Of a DNA stretch of 64,000 bases, positions 46,727-57,345 are shown piece by piece. The translations under genes were made by a program, and so were the position numbers. The notes beneath the pieces are model-generated. The model searched no databases. It was given only the letters and a program-made list of their open reading frames with translations, and was not told the DNA's origin. The DNA is from Lenzites betulinus (Eukaryota; Basidiomycota; Agaricomycetes; Polyporales; Polyporaceae): the NCBI GenBank assembly GCA_022264855.1, contig JABYQU010000025.1:124001-188000 (forward strand), read 5' to 3'. Position 1 is the first letter of the stretch; each line of letters starts with the position of its first letter.

Positions 46727-49700
46727 TCTCCAGGTAAGTACTCACCCCTACCCCGTCGCGTTGTCTGTGGCTCACACCCCTACCTCAGGTTCTTGAGGTG
46801 TAGCCCTCATCCTCTGCTCGATCTATGCTGCACTTGGCCTATGCATGTACGTCCGTCTTTCCCCGCCTCGCAGACATGCCCAAGCTAACCGCCACGCCGC
46901 GCAACAGGCATCCTTCTCTATATGCCACCCGTCCAGGCCCTTCTTCTTAACTATCTTTATCGTGGATCTTTGGGACGCTGTATTAGTACCGCAAATATCG
47001 ACTCTTTTCTTGGGAATCGTTCCCCGGGCGTTTTACGAAGCAACGCGCAAGGGCTATCGCGAAAACCGCGCGATCCTCGGCTTCCCTGAAACGGCGCGAA
47101 AGTCAACCTTCAGCCGCTGAGCGTTCGGATTCTGCTCTTCTCGGCCTGTCAGAGCAAGGCTCTAGATCGCCACCCTCATAAGTAAGTACGTGGGACGCCA
47201 AGGTGTGAAGTACGTGGCATCTTTAGTATCAAAGTAAGCACTCTACAGTCCTACAGTCTCACGCGGTCCGACTAGCACATTCAAACCCTGATGTCAAACG
47301 CTATATATCAACAGCATTATAACCTTTGCTCTGCATGCTGATAGCTCCACTCGTTCCTCCATAGTACAGCAGCTTTGAGACGCATAGCAATAGGTGCAGG
47401 GTGCTTCGACTAGTACGTGTTCATGACGGTGTGCACTGATCGTCGCTTGCTGTGCAGACGGCGCAGACGCGTGGGCGACGATCCTTGCCACGAGGACGAA
47501 GAATGTAAAAATGCTCGCAGCAGTACTCTATGATGAGGGCCTAGACGTCTGCGGGTCATGCATGCATGCATCCCTGCTTTGACCGCCGGTCCTTCCTTGG
47601 TGCGTTCGGCCCATGGCCAGGCCTATCCCCATCGGTGCAACCTGAGTCCGCTGATTCGCTGCATTCCCAGGTTCTACGGACGCGCAGCGTGTACCGTCAC
47701 AGCAGGCCGCGCGTCGTCGAGCATCTCGATGCTCGTGAAACAAGCCACAGTCCCTGACCATGTCACCATGACGGGTGCAGGAACATACCGCGGTATCATG
47801 ATGGTCATGCCGGCGATGCCGCACCCCCCTCCCCTTCCAATACCCACCAACATGCACCAGCCCCTGCCGGCCTGCCGCATGTTATACGGCCGCTTCGTCT
47901 ATATCGATATGCCCTGCACAGGGACGGCATCATACACCAGCTCAGGTCCGGGCAAGGAGTGCACACGCTACATCGCACACGGGACGTCTTCCGCGGACCG
48001 CGGGGAACCTGCGCTGTGGTTCGCTGTACACTGCCAACCGTGAGTCAGATGACGGAGAGGCCGATGAGGGAAGATCTCGAGGATGACCGTGGGACCCAGC
48101 GGTAGCGCGCCGGTCAGGTTACGGTCAGAGACGATACGAATATTACCAGAGCCTCCGAGCAGGTGGGGTCTTACAGCCAGGTGACGAAGGTACCTGCCGG
48201 TAGCCAGACTGAACATGACGGCTCAATGTTGTCGGTAAAGGCTACAACGCTTATAATAAATGATCCGGACTGTTGATCGCGGCTAGGCGTCATGTATGTT
48301 TTATGTGCACGGCCTTAGGCTCCTTTCATTGGCGCTTTCTTGAATACATCGCTCTTTCGAACATTCCGTTGGGACAGCACAAAAATATGATTGAAGTGAT
48401 CGTACATAGATATCAAGATAGCAATTAGTAGCTACCGTATGTACTGATATCGTTGTAAGATATTTATCAACGTACCGTCAAGTCTGAGTCGACACCATGG
48501 GGTGGCTGGTCAGCGGCTTACCAGGCTTAATGACATGCAGGCCTCGACGATTTTAGCACCACTTACCATGCTTAGGACTTGCAGCCAACGGGAAATGACT
48601 TACATTGGCTCCTGGCGGCTCCAGTGGCCCCGACTTACTGGTGAGGCTGAGGAACTTACGCTGCACTGACCGGGTCCCCTTGCAGAGGGGATGGGGGGAC
48701 GAGACAAGTCCCCGCTTTCCATCACAAGAAGAAAGCCCGGACTATATACTCATCAGAGAGAACAAACACGGTGCTATACCGCATACTGGTAGCGGTGGCG
48801 TGAAAAAGCGGGCTCGGGCGGGCAGACATGTTGACGCTGAATTTGGGTGGAGAGACTGTCATGGATTTGAGGGAATACTGCAGTGTGTACACCAGATGGG
48901 GGAAGGCAGACACGGAGCAGTCGATAGGATGATTAGGAAGCTAGTGGTAACCTTACGGGACATGCGTGTAGCCAGGTGATAGGCGGGGCGCAGAGATCTG
49001 AATAAGCGGATGGCAGGAGCGTGAAACACTCAGCTTACGGTAATCTAATGAACGTTTGGCAGTGTAGGTCCGCGCACGGAGCCGGTCGGTCAGAACACGC
49101 TGTGCTCTTCCCGGGACGCCGGCGAGAGAAGGGCGTACCTTGTCCCTGCTTAAACCCGGCGCCCAATACATATTTTGCATGTCGAACCATCAATGCATCA
49201 AGGTTGAACGCGCGCAATTAATGTGCATGCGCGTGAGGCGGCCCAAAGTCTTACGACCAAGGGCGCAGAAGACACTGTGAGTAATAGCAATGACGTCATC
49301 CGTCAGCCTGTGTACTCGCTAAACTCATTCGGCATGACCAGCTAGTCCCGAGACTTTGAATGGGAGCCTCGGGCGAGACATACGCAGCTTGAAGCTAGAG
49401 CGACAGCAGCGGCTGTGACGACGAGGCACGAACCTTGCACTTATCGCCGCGAGAACCTCGCGGTGTGCCTGGCGTACGTCCGGCCGAAGCTCGAGTGCAC
49501 GGGAGTAGTAAGAGCGCCTGTCAAACGTGCCAGGGCAGCATAAGATGAAGAGGACTGGTCATTCGACATCAGCTGCTAATGCAAAGTACAATGCAGGGGT
49601 GCACCGATGAGCGTCGAGACCTGCTGGTGACGTCACTTATGCGCTAACTCGTTCCAGGAGGACCGAGGTGTTATAGTGGCGTTATATTGGCGTTATATCA

Positions 49701-49832
49701 ATCATGCATCGCCACTGCTACGTCGCGAGACATATGAAAAGATGAAAATTAATTACGTAGGCCTAGGCTGTGGACTGGGGGCAGAACAAATGGAATGCCT
49801 CCGACATCTAGATTGTGAAGTACGTCGTCGCA
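46727..49832. other. intergenic region of 3.1 kb
   Basis: Holds a short TGCATGCATGCATGC-like run near 47560 and several frames under 165 codons (47558-48043, 48605-48979) with no recognisable feature. The last few hundred bases are the 3' side of the minus-strand gene ending at 49833. Confidence 0.45.
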
Positions 49833-51848
49833 CTAGGCCGCGCCGAAGCCGACGAGAGACAGTAGTACCGCCGACCCGGCCAGCGCGACGCAAGCTGCCC
49901 CCGTGCGGACGCGCTCCCAGCGACACGCCCACGCCTCCTCCGCGTCATCGTCCAGTGATCCCGCTTCCGAGATTCCGTCGCTAGAGCTAGAGGCACTCAG
50001 CGCGCCGGGAGAGTCCGAGGTTGGAGGGGAGTCGTGCGTGACGAGCAGCCGTAGCGAGCCCAGGCTGCCGGCGGCGTATAGGAGCGAGGACGCCGAGCAT
50101 CCCATGGGCGGGGACACGAGCTCGAGCGTGTCGAGGTCGCACGAGGTCGATTCAAGCGTGGCGCGCACCCATGCGCGCAGCGCGGCCGCATCTGTCTCGT
50201 CGGTGTCCAGTTCGAGCGCGTCCGTCTCGGGCACTTCGAGGGCGAGCTCGAGGTCGTCTTGGGAGTCAGATCTAGGGAACGGGAACAGGTCCAGGCCTAG
50301 GGCGAAAGAAACGCTGGACGAGACGCCTGGTAGAGCTAGGGGCGAGAGGGTTACTGGCGGAGGAGTAGGAGGTCTTGCGGTGTCTTCAGCGGAGAGCTCG
50401 GATACGCAGGCGTCCTTGTTGGGAACCAGCGTTGTCAAGCCAGTGAGCAGGATTGGTGACAAGACGGCACAGGAGTTCCCGCCGTTGCCAGTGGAGCCGA
50501 GGGTATTGACGTCCTCTGCGGGCACATATGTGGGCACAGTCAGAGCGAGCACCGGCAGGATAGGCGTCTCTGCGCAAGGAGCTACGAGTGCAGCTATACA
50601 AGTCATGCCGAAGCCATTGCCGAGGGCCGAAGAAGAAACACAGGGAGACACAGCCAGAGACGGTGGGGGTGCCGTAGTTGGAGTGTCTCGAAGTAGCCAT
50701 CGTTGCGCAAGTGAGACCAGATGAACCACACCGTAGTCGTTAGAGTCAGAGGAGGCGAGCCCAGAGTCCAAGAGGCCAGCGCCCTCGTCAAGGAAAGGAG
50801 ACGTGTCGTCTTCACAGTCCTCATCATCGCTGCTGGGGTCGAGGGAATCCCTGTGACGCCACATAGGAGGATCTAGAACGGCAGGAAGAGCAGTTAAGGT
50901 ATGGTCAAGAAGTTCCACGGAGATGTATTCCACCGAAGATAGCTCAGCAGAGTAGTCGGCCGTAGCGTCACCTAGGTCCTTGCTTAGAATATGCTCTTTG
51001 TAGAGGCTTTGTGTCCATGTGAGGTCGAGTTCCGTGATCTCCTGTATTCCATCTCAGTAAAGGTCTACCCTTCGAGACTGAAACGGACCTTTCCGTACAG
51101 CCCTGTGTTAGCAGCGCAGGCTTCTTGGGAAGGTATAACGAAACGCACCTCTTCGTCTGGAAAGACCCCGTGTTCTAATTTGTAGATGCGCACGGATTTC
51201 GGAGTGCTAGTAATCAACGTATCGTCCGCGAAGAAGTCTGAGATGGTGGCCTGAACTAGGATCAGCTGATGGCGACAGTAACATACCACCCAGCTCTCGA
51301 GATGTGCTGCTGACCTCGTCGTAGTCCCAACTGTCCCATTCATGGTTCTCAGATAGACCGCGTTCGGGCGACACAGACGGTTCAGTGGGCACCTCCGAGG
51401 GGACGGTCTTGAACCTCACTTCTGCACGGAACACCGCATCGACAAGGGTGGCCGAAAGGTCCTCGGGGATGTCGAGTGTACATGCGCGACGAAGGGCAGG
51501 TATATACAGGGCAGGCCTGCATCGCTTGTTGTAAGGAGTGCCGGGTGGGGAGGCCAGATACGTGTCGCATTTACCACTGAGGGCCCGAGTGGTTGGGTTC
51601 AAGAACGTGTGCGGTTGGTGAGTAGACGATGGCTCCCGAAGGGGCGACTCGGAAGGAATGGCTTTGGTAAGGTGCTGCCTCTTGGACACATGCTCCAGAG
51701 AGGGATGCGATGCAGTGTTGTGGGAGAGCTGGGACGCAACCTTCAGTACGTCGAATCACACCAGAGAAACGCGGCGGCTTACATCTTCCACTGTGAGGTC
51801 ATCGAGTTGGGGTCCGGGACGGTTGACCAAGATACAGGGGTTCGACAT
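49833..51848 (-). CDS. orphan acidic protein with C-terminal membrane anchor
   Basis: No family recognised. Exons (high to low): 51848-51783, 51728-51315, 51250-51089, 51041-49833; introns of 54, 64 and 47 nt; 616 residues. The phases agree throughout. The start is MSNPCILVNRPGPQLDDLTV. The middle has an acidic stretch (SLDPSSDDEDCEDDTSPFLD) and long Ser/Thr/Pro/Leu-rich segments with many Asp and Glu. The last 25 residues (TGAACVALAGSAVLLSLVGF) are hydrophobic and end almost at the stop, as in tail-anchored proteins. There is no N-terminal signal peptide. I infer a cytosolic protein inserted by its tail into an internal membrane; nothing indicates its function. Intron borders are by consensus only. 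Confidence 0.6.
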
Positions 51849-52504
51849 TACGGCTGGCTTGATCTGGTATTAATGAGGGTAGCAGTTAGTTATAGTGATA
51901 TGTGAGAGGAAAGTACGGTAAAGTGTAGTTGTGGATGGGAGTCAGGCTGTGGCCTGTTTGCACGCCCCGGAGGTTGGTTGGTTCGCGATCTTATTCGGCC
52001 TGCGAAAATATCGATCGGCACGCGGATCCTTGACAAACGCAGAATGTCTTCAATACCGTATTGCCTCTAGCGCATCTCGTTCGTGGTTGGAAGCGTGTAG
52101 TATATATCAGTAACTGCTTATGAGAGTGTCGTTCAGTTTACAAGCACGGTCGAGTGAGTCGTTTCAGCGCCTATATCATGTCATTATTGCAGACGAGCTG
52201 AAGCGCCCGAATCAAGCTCTTTCCTCAGGCCTCAACGTTAACCAACGTTCAACTTTCAACTCCCATCGGCTGATGCTTGTCGGTTGTCAAGATAGAACTC
52301 TAACAAGCCTGCTAATTCTTAGACCACTGCCTTGGGGGATTGCCAGCAGATAATTGGACTTTTTGTTAAGGACATCGCTTTTCGCGATGATTCACGCGCG
52401 TTGGATCCGAAGACATATCAAGTGGGAGGACATCGGATAGATTGACGGATGTCATGATCAAGTTGATATTGTGTGTAACTGTGAGTATATGATGTTCGTA
52501 AGCT
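51849..52504. other. intergenic region of 0.66 kb
   Basis: Promoter side of the orphan minus-strand gene. No trace of the ectodomain or membrane helix expected for the relic paralogue that begins downstream was found. Confidence 0.45.
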
Positions 52505-53071
52505 GTGTGTAACATTCCATGTGGTCCCCGACATGCCAAGTCTAACGTGCATGGGGTGGCTCCTTTCGGTAAGGCCCGCCTACGTCTTCAAAATAGCTTT
52601 CTAACATATATCGCAGTGATCTTCGACCCAGATGTCGCTAGAAATGCGAAGGTAGCGCCGAGCTCTAAAGGCCCCATGCCATCGGATGGCCGGTCCTGCG
52701 ATGTACCCCCTCTCCGAGAAGCGTCTGAGGCATACGACGAGCCAAGGATTGGCGACGTGTCCGAAGAGCGCCCTCGCATGCTGCTGCACTCCCCCTCAGT
52801 TCTATCTTCGCCGTCTAGCATCCCGCTATTTCAAGACACCCCCGGTTACCAAGAGTGCGGGCGAGGGCTCCAGGAGACGGACCGTTTGCACAACTCACTC
52901 ATGCGATCGACGCCTTCAAGGAGTCGGGCGCCCAGAGTGAGGGAGATATGCCAGTCTCTGGACGGCGGCTTGAGGCTTGCAGGCGGACTGCCAGGGGAAG
53001 AGGACTTCGCCGCCGACGCACTCAGTGTCGCGTTTACACTTCCACCTTCCTATCAGGTGTATCAGGGATGA
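52505..53071 (+). pseudogene. relic of a PPxY surface-protein gene (tail only)
   Basis: The final 45 codons (SLDGGLRLAGGLPGEEDF ... FTLPPSYQVYQG) clearly match the C-termini of the two paralogues ending at 55199 and 58396. A 48-nt intron (52569-52616) falls after TTCG, exactly where both paralogues have an intron after a Phe-Gly codon pair. Between these landmarks similarity is weak. Upstream there is no ectodomain, signal peptide or transmembrane segment. It is best read as a 5'-truncated family member, although a short cytosolic protein could still be made. The terminal PPSY motif is kept. Confidence 0.6.
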
Positions 53072-53549
53072 TTGGCTGCGCCAGTGATGATCCCATGATT
53101 TTGCTGATTGACTTCTTGCCCCGCCTCTAGTTTGCCTACTCGTCGTGTGCTGTCGAATCTCTACTGTCATGCGGTATAACTCGACACAATGGTGTACATG
53201 TATGCATAAGTTCACGTGTGCTATCTGACGTGTCATTAGGCGGATATTCAGTGCAACCCGAATAGTCTAGGGCTAATCGAAGTCCTAGATAGATGGCATC
53301 CGCTTCGGTATCTGGCAACACGACAGGCTCCAAGTCTGTCCTGTTATTAGCAGTAGGACATCCCCTCACGCTTTCCATGGTATTCAACCTGACCGCCGTT
53401 GGTAATTTGAATGCTTAAAAAGTGTATGTCTTGCTTTCATCCGTGCTTCGATGCCTTCCATCTCTTCAATCACTTGATCTGCTTTGACACAGGCATCAGC
53501 ATGCGGTAGGCAAAGGTCAGGCTCCACGGACATAAAGTTGCACAGGGGG
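53072..53549. other. spacer between relic and intact family member
   Basis: No gene is seen. The last part (from about 53490) is homologous to the DNA just upstream of the third family member (around 55820-55930), so the repeat unit of the tandem array includes upstream sequence. Confidence 0.5.
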
Positions 53550-55199
53550 ATGACCAGGGACGCTGCACATCGCACCGACTCATCCTATCCACCTCAGGCC
53601 TCAGGCCGCACGTATATCGGACACGTCACGCTCCTGCTCTTCCTCAGTATTCACATCGCACACCGCGCTGAGTTTTCAATCTTAGCGATGATTGTGGACA
53701 ACGCAGATCCAACCATACAGTACAAGGGCGCATGGACTGCACAGACAGGGCTCGACAACACTGATTACTATGCGGGGACTATCGTTTATGCAAACGTAAG
53801 CGGAGCGACGGCCACTCTTGTGTTCACTGGTAAGTCCCCCTTTCGATTTCTGTTGTCACACACTCACCTCCGCCGGCATCCATCTGTCATTGGCATAGGC
53901 AATTGTGTCAAAGTCTTTGGCGCCATCGTCGCTCCACCAGGGACGTACAATACGCTCTCTACGTACACCATCGACGGCGGGCCACCAACAGTGTTCCAGC
54001 CCCCGAGTGAAATCACTACCCCGATGTATAACCAGCTGTTTTTCGGATCTGGAACGATCTCGTACGGACTCCACACGATCGTAGTGAAGAACATGGGAGA
54101 ACAGTTCTGGCTTGATACCATCGTCTTTGACGTGCCCGACCCCATCCCGTCCTCCGTGCCATCCAGGTCTACCCAAGAAACTACTCCTGGAACCTCGCAG
54201 GCTCCTACCCCCTCTTCCTCCGATCCCATACATGCAACCACCACAAATTCCCCATCTCAGTCACTTCCCACACCGTTCTCCTTGTCTGTGCAAGGCCCAA
54301 CTCACACATCGCAAACCCAGCCGGCAGCTCTCATTCAATCAATTAGCTCCTCCGGCACCTCAGAGGGTTCACCATCGCAGACGGCTTCCTCGGCCTCCGA
54401 AAACCAGGCAACAGTGCCCTTTGTCTCGGGAACAGATGCACTTCCCCCCGCGTCCCTCAGCGGTACATCACTGCTTCCTGGCGGACAACCCACTGATAGC
54501 GGAAACATCTTCACCAGTCAACAGCACCATAAACAGCCGATCAGCGTCATTGCAGGTGCCACATTTGCAGGTGTCGCCCTACTAGGCTCCATACTAGTAA
54601 TTCTGCTTGTATGGAGACGGCGTCAGAAACGACCTATTACCACGGCATCAGACAGGATACAACCATTCGGTAAGCTACTGAGTACGCAAAGTGTGCCCAT
54701 AAACATACTGACATTCCCGACAATAGAAAACTACTACGAGCCTCAGGATCACAGTGCCATGATTTCTGCACTCAGCCTGATGCATGACGAGTGCGACCCG
54801 CCGCCGTCGTACCCCTACACAGCGGTATCACAAGTTGGCGATCGTTCGACAGGGACGGTCCCCCCCGCGCTCAACTCAACGTCTCAGACAGCCTACGACA
54901 ATCTTCGTCTCAACGATGCATCAGACAAGCGTCCCGCCGCGCTGCCACCCCCTCCTGCATCGGCTGCCGGTTCGCCGATTCAACATACGTCCAACAGCGT
55001 GTATCCGCAGGAGGTGACGATCATTGGACATGATATGCCGATGGGATCGCCGCGGATCGGAACAACGGAAAGGCGGCAAGCTGTGGACGGGGGCCTGAGG
55101 ATTGCCGGTGGGGTGCCAGGAGAAGAGCAGGGATTTCCCGATAATATCTCCACTGTTGCGTCCACACTTCCACCTTCGTATGAGATATTTCGTAGGTGA
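53550..55199 (+). CDS. single-pass surface protein with PPxY tail, member 2
   Basis: Exons: 53550-53829, 53899-54669, 54727-55199; introns of 69 and 57 nt; 507 residues. Both introns are multiples of three without in-frame stops, so the unspliced frame is also open. Ectodomain: VDNADPTIQYKGAWTAQTGL, SGATATLVFTG, APPGTYNTLSTYTIDGGPPT, YGLHTIVVKNMGEQFWLDTI, probably a beta-sandwich. A Ser/Thr/Pro-rich stalk follows, then a membrane helix (VIAGATFAGVALLGSILVIL) with a basic stop (WRRRQKR), then a cytosolic tail with two PPxY motifs (PPPSYPY and LPPSYEIF). This architecture recurs in Agaricomycetes with unknown function. The homologue's start ATG is ACG here, so translation probably begins at the upstream ATG at 53550, giving a longer, less typical signal sequence. 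Confidence 0.8.
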   Translation: MTRDAAHRTDSSYPPQASGRTYIGHVTLLLFLSIHIAHRAEFSILAMIVDNADPTIQYKGAWTAQTGLDNTDYYAGTIVYANVSGATATLVFTGKSPFRFLLSHTHLRRHPSVIGIGNCVKVFGAIVAPPGTYNTLSTYTIDGGPPTVFQPPSEITTPMYNQLFFGSGTISYGLHTIVVKNMGEQFWLDTIVFDVPDPIPSSVPSRSTQETTPGTSQAPTPSSSDPIHATTTNSPSQSLPTPFSLSVQGPTHTSQTQPAALIQSISSSGTSEGSPSQTASSASENQATVPFVSGTDALPPASLSGTSLLPGGQPTDSGNIFTSQQHHKQPISVIAGATFAGVALLGSILVILLVWRRRQKRPITTASDRIQPFGKLLSTQSVPINILTFPTIENYYEPQDHSAMISALSLMHDECDPPPSYPYTAVSQVGDRSTGTVPPALNSTSQTAYDNLRLNDASDKRPAALPPPPASAAGSPIQHTSNSVYPQEVTIIGHDMPMGSPRIGTTERRQAVDGGLRIAGGVPGEEQGFPDNISTVASTLPPSYEIFRR

Positions 55200-55935
55200 C
55201 CGGTTTCAATAGCGGGGGGTATTGTTGCGCTTGATTATGGACATTTCCTTGCTACTATGTACAATCAGACTCGGATATAATGAAGTGGAACTTGAATCGC
55301 ATGTTTCTTGAGTATCCTTACTACTTTTCGCAGGGATTATTTTAGAGTCGCACCATGTACTGTAGCTTATTTATATCGTCGAGTTGGGAGAACGTGAAGT
55401 CCGATGCTCTAGTACGTATATACACCGCCTGATCGCTACATGCTAAGCTTGATTCAGAAGCGGTGCTAGTACTACCGGCGCTAGTTCTCCCACTCGTCGG
55501 CAACCACTAGTACTACCACTAACTGAAGGCTACTGGACTAGAGATGTTCACCCCCGGCGGGGTACGGAGGGAGTCGCTGGCCAGATGTGTGGTTCTCGCC
55601 GCAGCTCGCGCTTCTGTGCAAGTACTAGGACTCGGAAGACAACATGGCGCCCCCGAGCATGGCTAAGACTGGACGACTGGTGCGGCGTGTTAAACCGCCA
55701 GTGGCTGTAGTAGGTATCTCGAATGTCTACAAAGTGTGCGTCTTCCCTTCATCCGCGACGAGGCGCCCGGTACCTAATGCATGTCAATCACTTGATACAT
55801 ATGTACACTTTGACATGTACAGGCATCAGCATGCTGTGAGCAAGGGCAGGCCCGTCAAACCTAAAGCTGCACAGAGGGACGTTGGATCGCACCGTGACTT
55901 GTTCGAGTCTCCTCGTCTTACCTGCCTCAGGCCTC
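55200..55935. other. spacer between members 2 and 3
   Basis: Contains a stretch of inexact CTAGTACTACC-like repeats around 55460-55525, and from about 55815 the upstream segment shared with member 2. No gene is seen. Confidence 0.5.
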
Positions 55936-56473
55936 ATGTATACTCGACACGCCACGCTCTTACTCTTCCTCAGTACTCGCATCGCACGTGACACTGTGTT
56001 TGCAACTTTAGCCGTGATAGTGGACAATGCAAATCCAAGCATACAGTACAGCGGCCCATGGAGTCCACAAACAGGGCTGAACACGACCGATTTCTTTGCG
56101 GGTACTATCGCCTACACAAACACAAGCGGAGCGACCGCTACTCTTTCGTTCACTGGTAAGCTCCTTCTTGGTCAAAACAGTAGACTGTACACTCACCTCC
56201 AGCAACATTATCTCTCTGCGGCAAAGGCAACTATGCTAGCGTGTATGGCGCCTTCGTCGCTCCGCCGGGGACGTACAACATGCTCTCTACATACACCATC
56301 GACGGCGGGCCACCAACAGTGTTTCAGCCCCCGAGTGAGATCACGACTCCGATGTATAACCAGCTGTTTTTCGGATCTGGAACGCTCTCGTATGGGCTTC
56401 ACACGATCGTTGTGCAGAACATCGGAGAACAGTTCTGGTTCGATAGCATCGTCTTTGACGTGCCGGACCCTAT

Positions 56474-56482
56474 TCCGACCTC
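56474..56482 (+). repeat. 9-bp target-site duplication, left copy
   Basis: TCCGACCTC directly left of the inverted-repeat element; the identical word lies at its right end at 57337-57345. Confidence 0.8.
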
Positions 56483-56809
56483 GTAGAGTATACAACAGTT
56501 GTTGCAACATTCTAGGTGTAATAAATAGCGGTAGTTGCAACTTCGGTGGTTTAAGGCCAAATAGGCGCCGTTCGGCACAGCCACTGACGCGCGAGACGCG
56601 GGCGCCTATCTGCAGTTGCAGTCACGGCGAGGTGGGCGTCTATTGTAGTTGCAGCCACGAAAAGAACACGCAGCCAGCGGAATTGAACACCGGACCTGCT
56701 GCAAAAGCCTAAGTAAGAGTGATACACATAAACCACTCAGCCACAGGGCTGTACAAATGTTAGGGCTGTCCACGGTACTAGTTCTGATACATTTTCCCAG
56801 CTACTAATG
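56483..56809 (+). repeat. terminal inverted repeat, left arm
   Basis: Starts GTAGAGTATACAACAG and runs to ...AGCTACTAATG. It is the reverse complement of 57012-57336 apart from a 2-bp indel at the tip and a few changes near the loop. Confidence 0.8.
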
Positions 56810-57011
56810 ACACCCCCAGTTACTCTAAGTCCTCACGCAGCGCCAAGCTTCAGCAAGATGTCGGATTCCAGTGATAGAAATGGACCACTCGGCCACAGAA
56901 CTGTACACCCTATAGGAGTGTATATGGTACTAGTGTTCATCCATTCCTTTGGCTACTAACAGCATTATAAGTCCTTATGCAGCACCAAGATCCGGTAAGG
57001 ACTTGGAGTAC

Positions 57012-57336
57012 CATTAGTAGCTGCAGAAATGTATCAGAACTAGTACCGTGGACAGCCCTAACATTTGTACAGCCCTGTGGCTGAGTGGTTTATGTGTATC
57101 ACTCTTACTTAGGCTTTTGCAGCAGGTCCGGTGTTCAATTCCGCTGGCTGCGTGTTCTTTTCGTGGCTGCAACTACAATAGACGCCCACCTCGCCGTGAC
57201 TGCAACTGCAGATAGGCGCCCGCGTCTCGCGCGTCAGTGGCTGTGCCGAACGGCGCCTATTTGGCCTTAAACCACCGAAGTTGCAACTACCGCTATTTAT
57301 TACACCTAGAATGTTGCAACAACTGATGTATACAAC
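57012..57336 (-). repeat. terminal inverted repeat, right arm
   Basis: Reverse complement of the left arm. On the plus strand it carries a tRNA-like pair of sequences, GTGGCTGAGTGGTTTA (box A-like) and GTGTTCAATTCC (box B-like), spaced about 50 nt apart. Cloverleaf pairing is poor, so this is not called a tRNA gene. Confidence 0.75.
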
Positions 57337-57345
57337 TCCGACCTC
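57337..57345 (+). repeat. 9-bp target-site duplication, right copy
   Basis: TCCGACCTC, identical to 56474-56482. Joining the host sequence at one copy keeps the reading frame of the interrupted gene. Confidence 0.8.

Larger units (their letters stand above)
56483..57336. mobile_element. Mutator-like non-autonomous element with long inverted repeats
   Basis: An 854-bp insertion with terminal inverted repeats of about 325 bp (56483-56809 and 57012-57336) and an internal 200-bp loop. The arms are nearly identical: the same 61-codon frame can be read from both, at 56551-56736 (minus) and 57085-57270 (plus). The flanking 9-bp duplication and the long arms fit the Mutator superfamily, and no transposase is encoded. 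The tips differ slightly (GTAGAGTATACAAC against GTTGTATACATC). The loop contains diverged duplicates of arm segments, such as CCACTCGGCCACAGAACTGTAC against CCACTCAGCCACAGGGCTGTAC in shortened form. Near-identity of the arms suggests a recent insertion. Confidence 0.8.

Noticed and set aside
47558..48043. 161-codon plus-strand frame near 47.8 kb
   Set aside because: Begins in a TGCATGCA simple repeat and shows no domain, secretion signal or intron evidence.
57060..57160. A possible tRNA-Leu or tRNA-Ser gene in the inverted-repeat arm
   Set aside because: Box A- and B-like words are present, but the acceptor and T stems pair poorly, so it is reported only as tRNA-like.
56491..57336. GTATACAAC as the target-site duplication of the inverted-repeat element
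   Set aside because: It occurs near both ends, but it belongs to the diverged tips of the inverted repeats; TCCGACCTC lies directly outside both ends and preserves the host frame.
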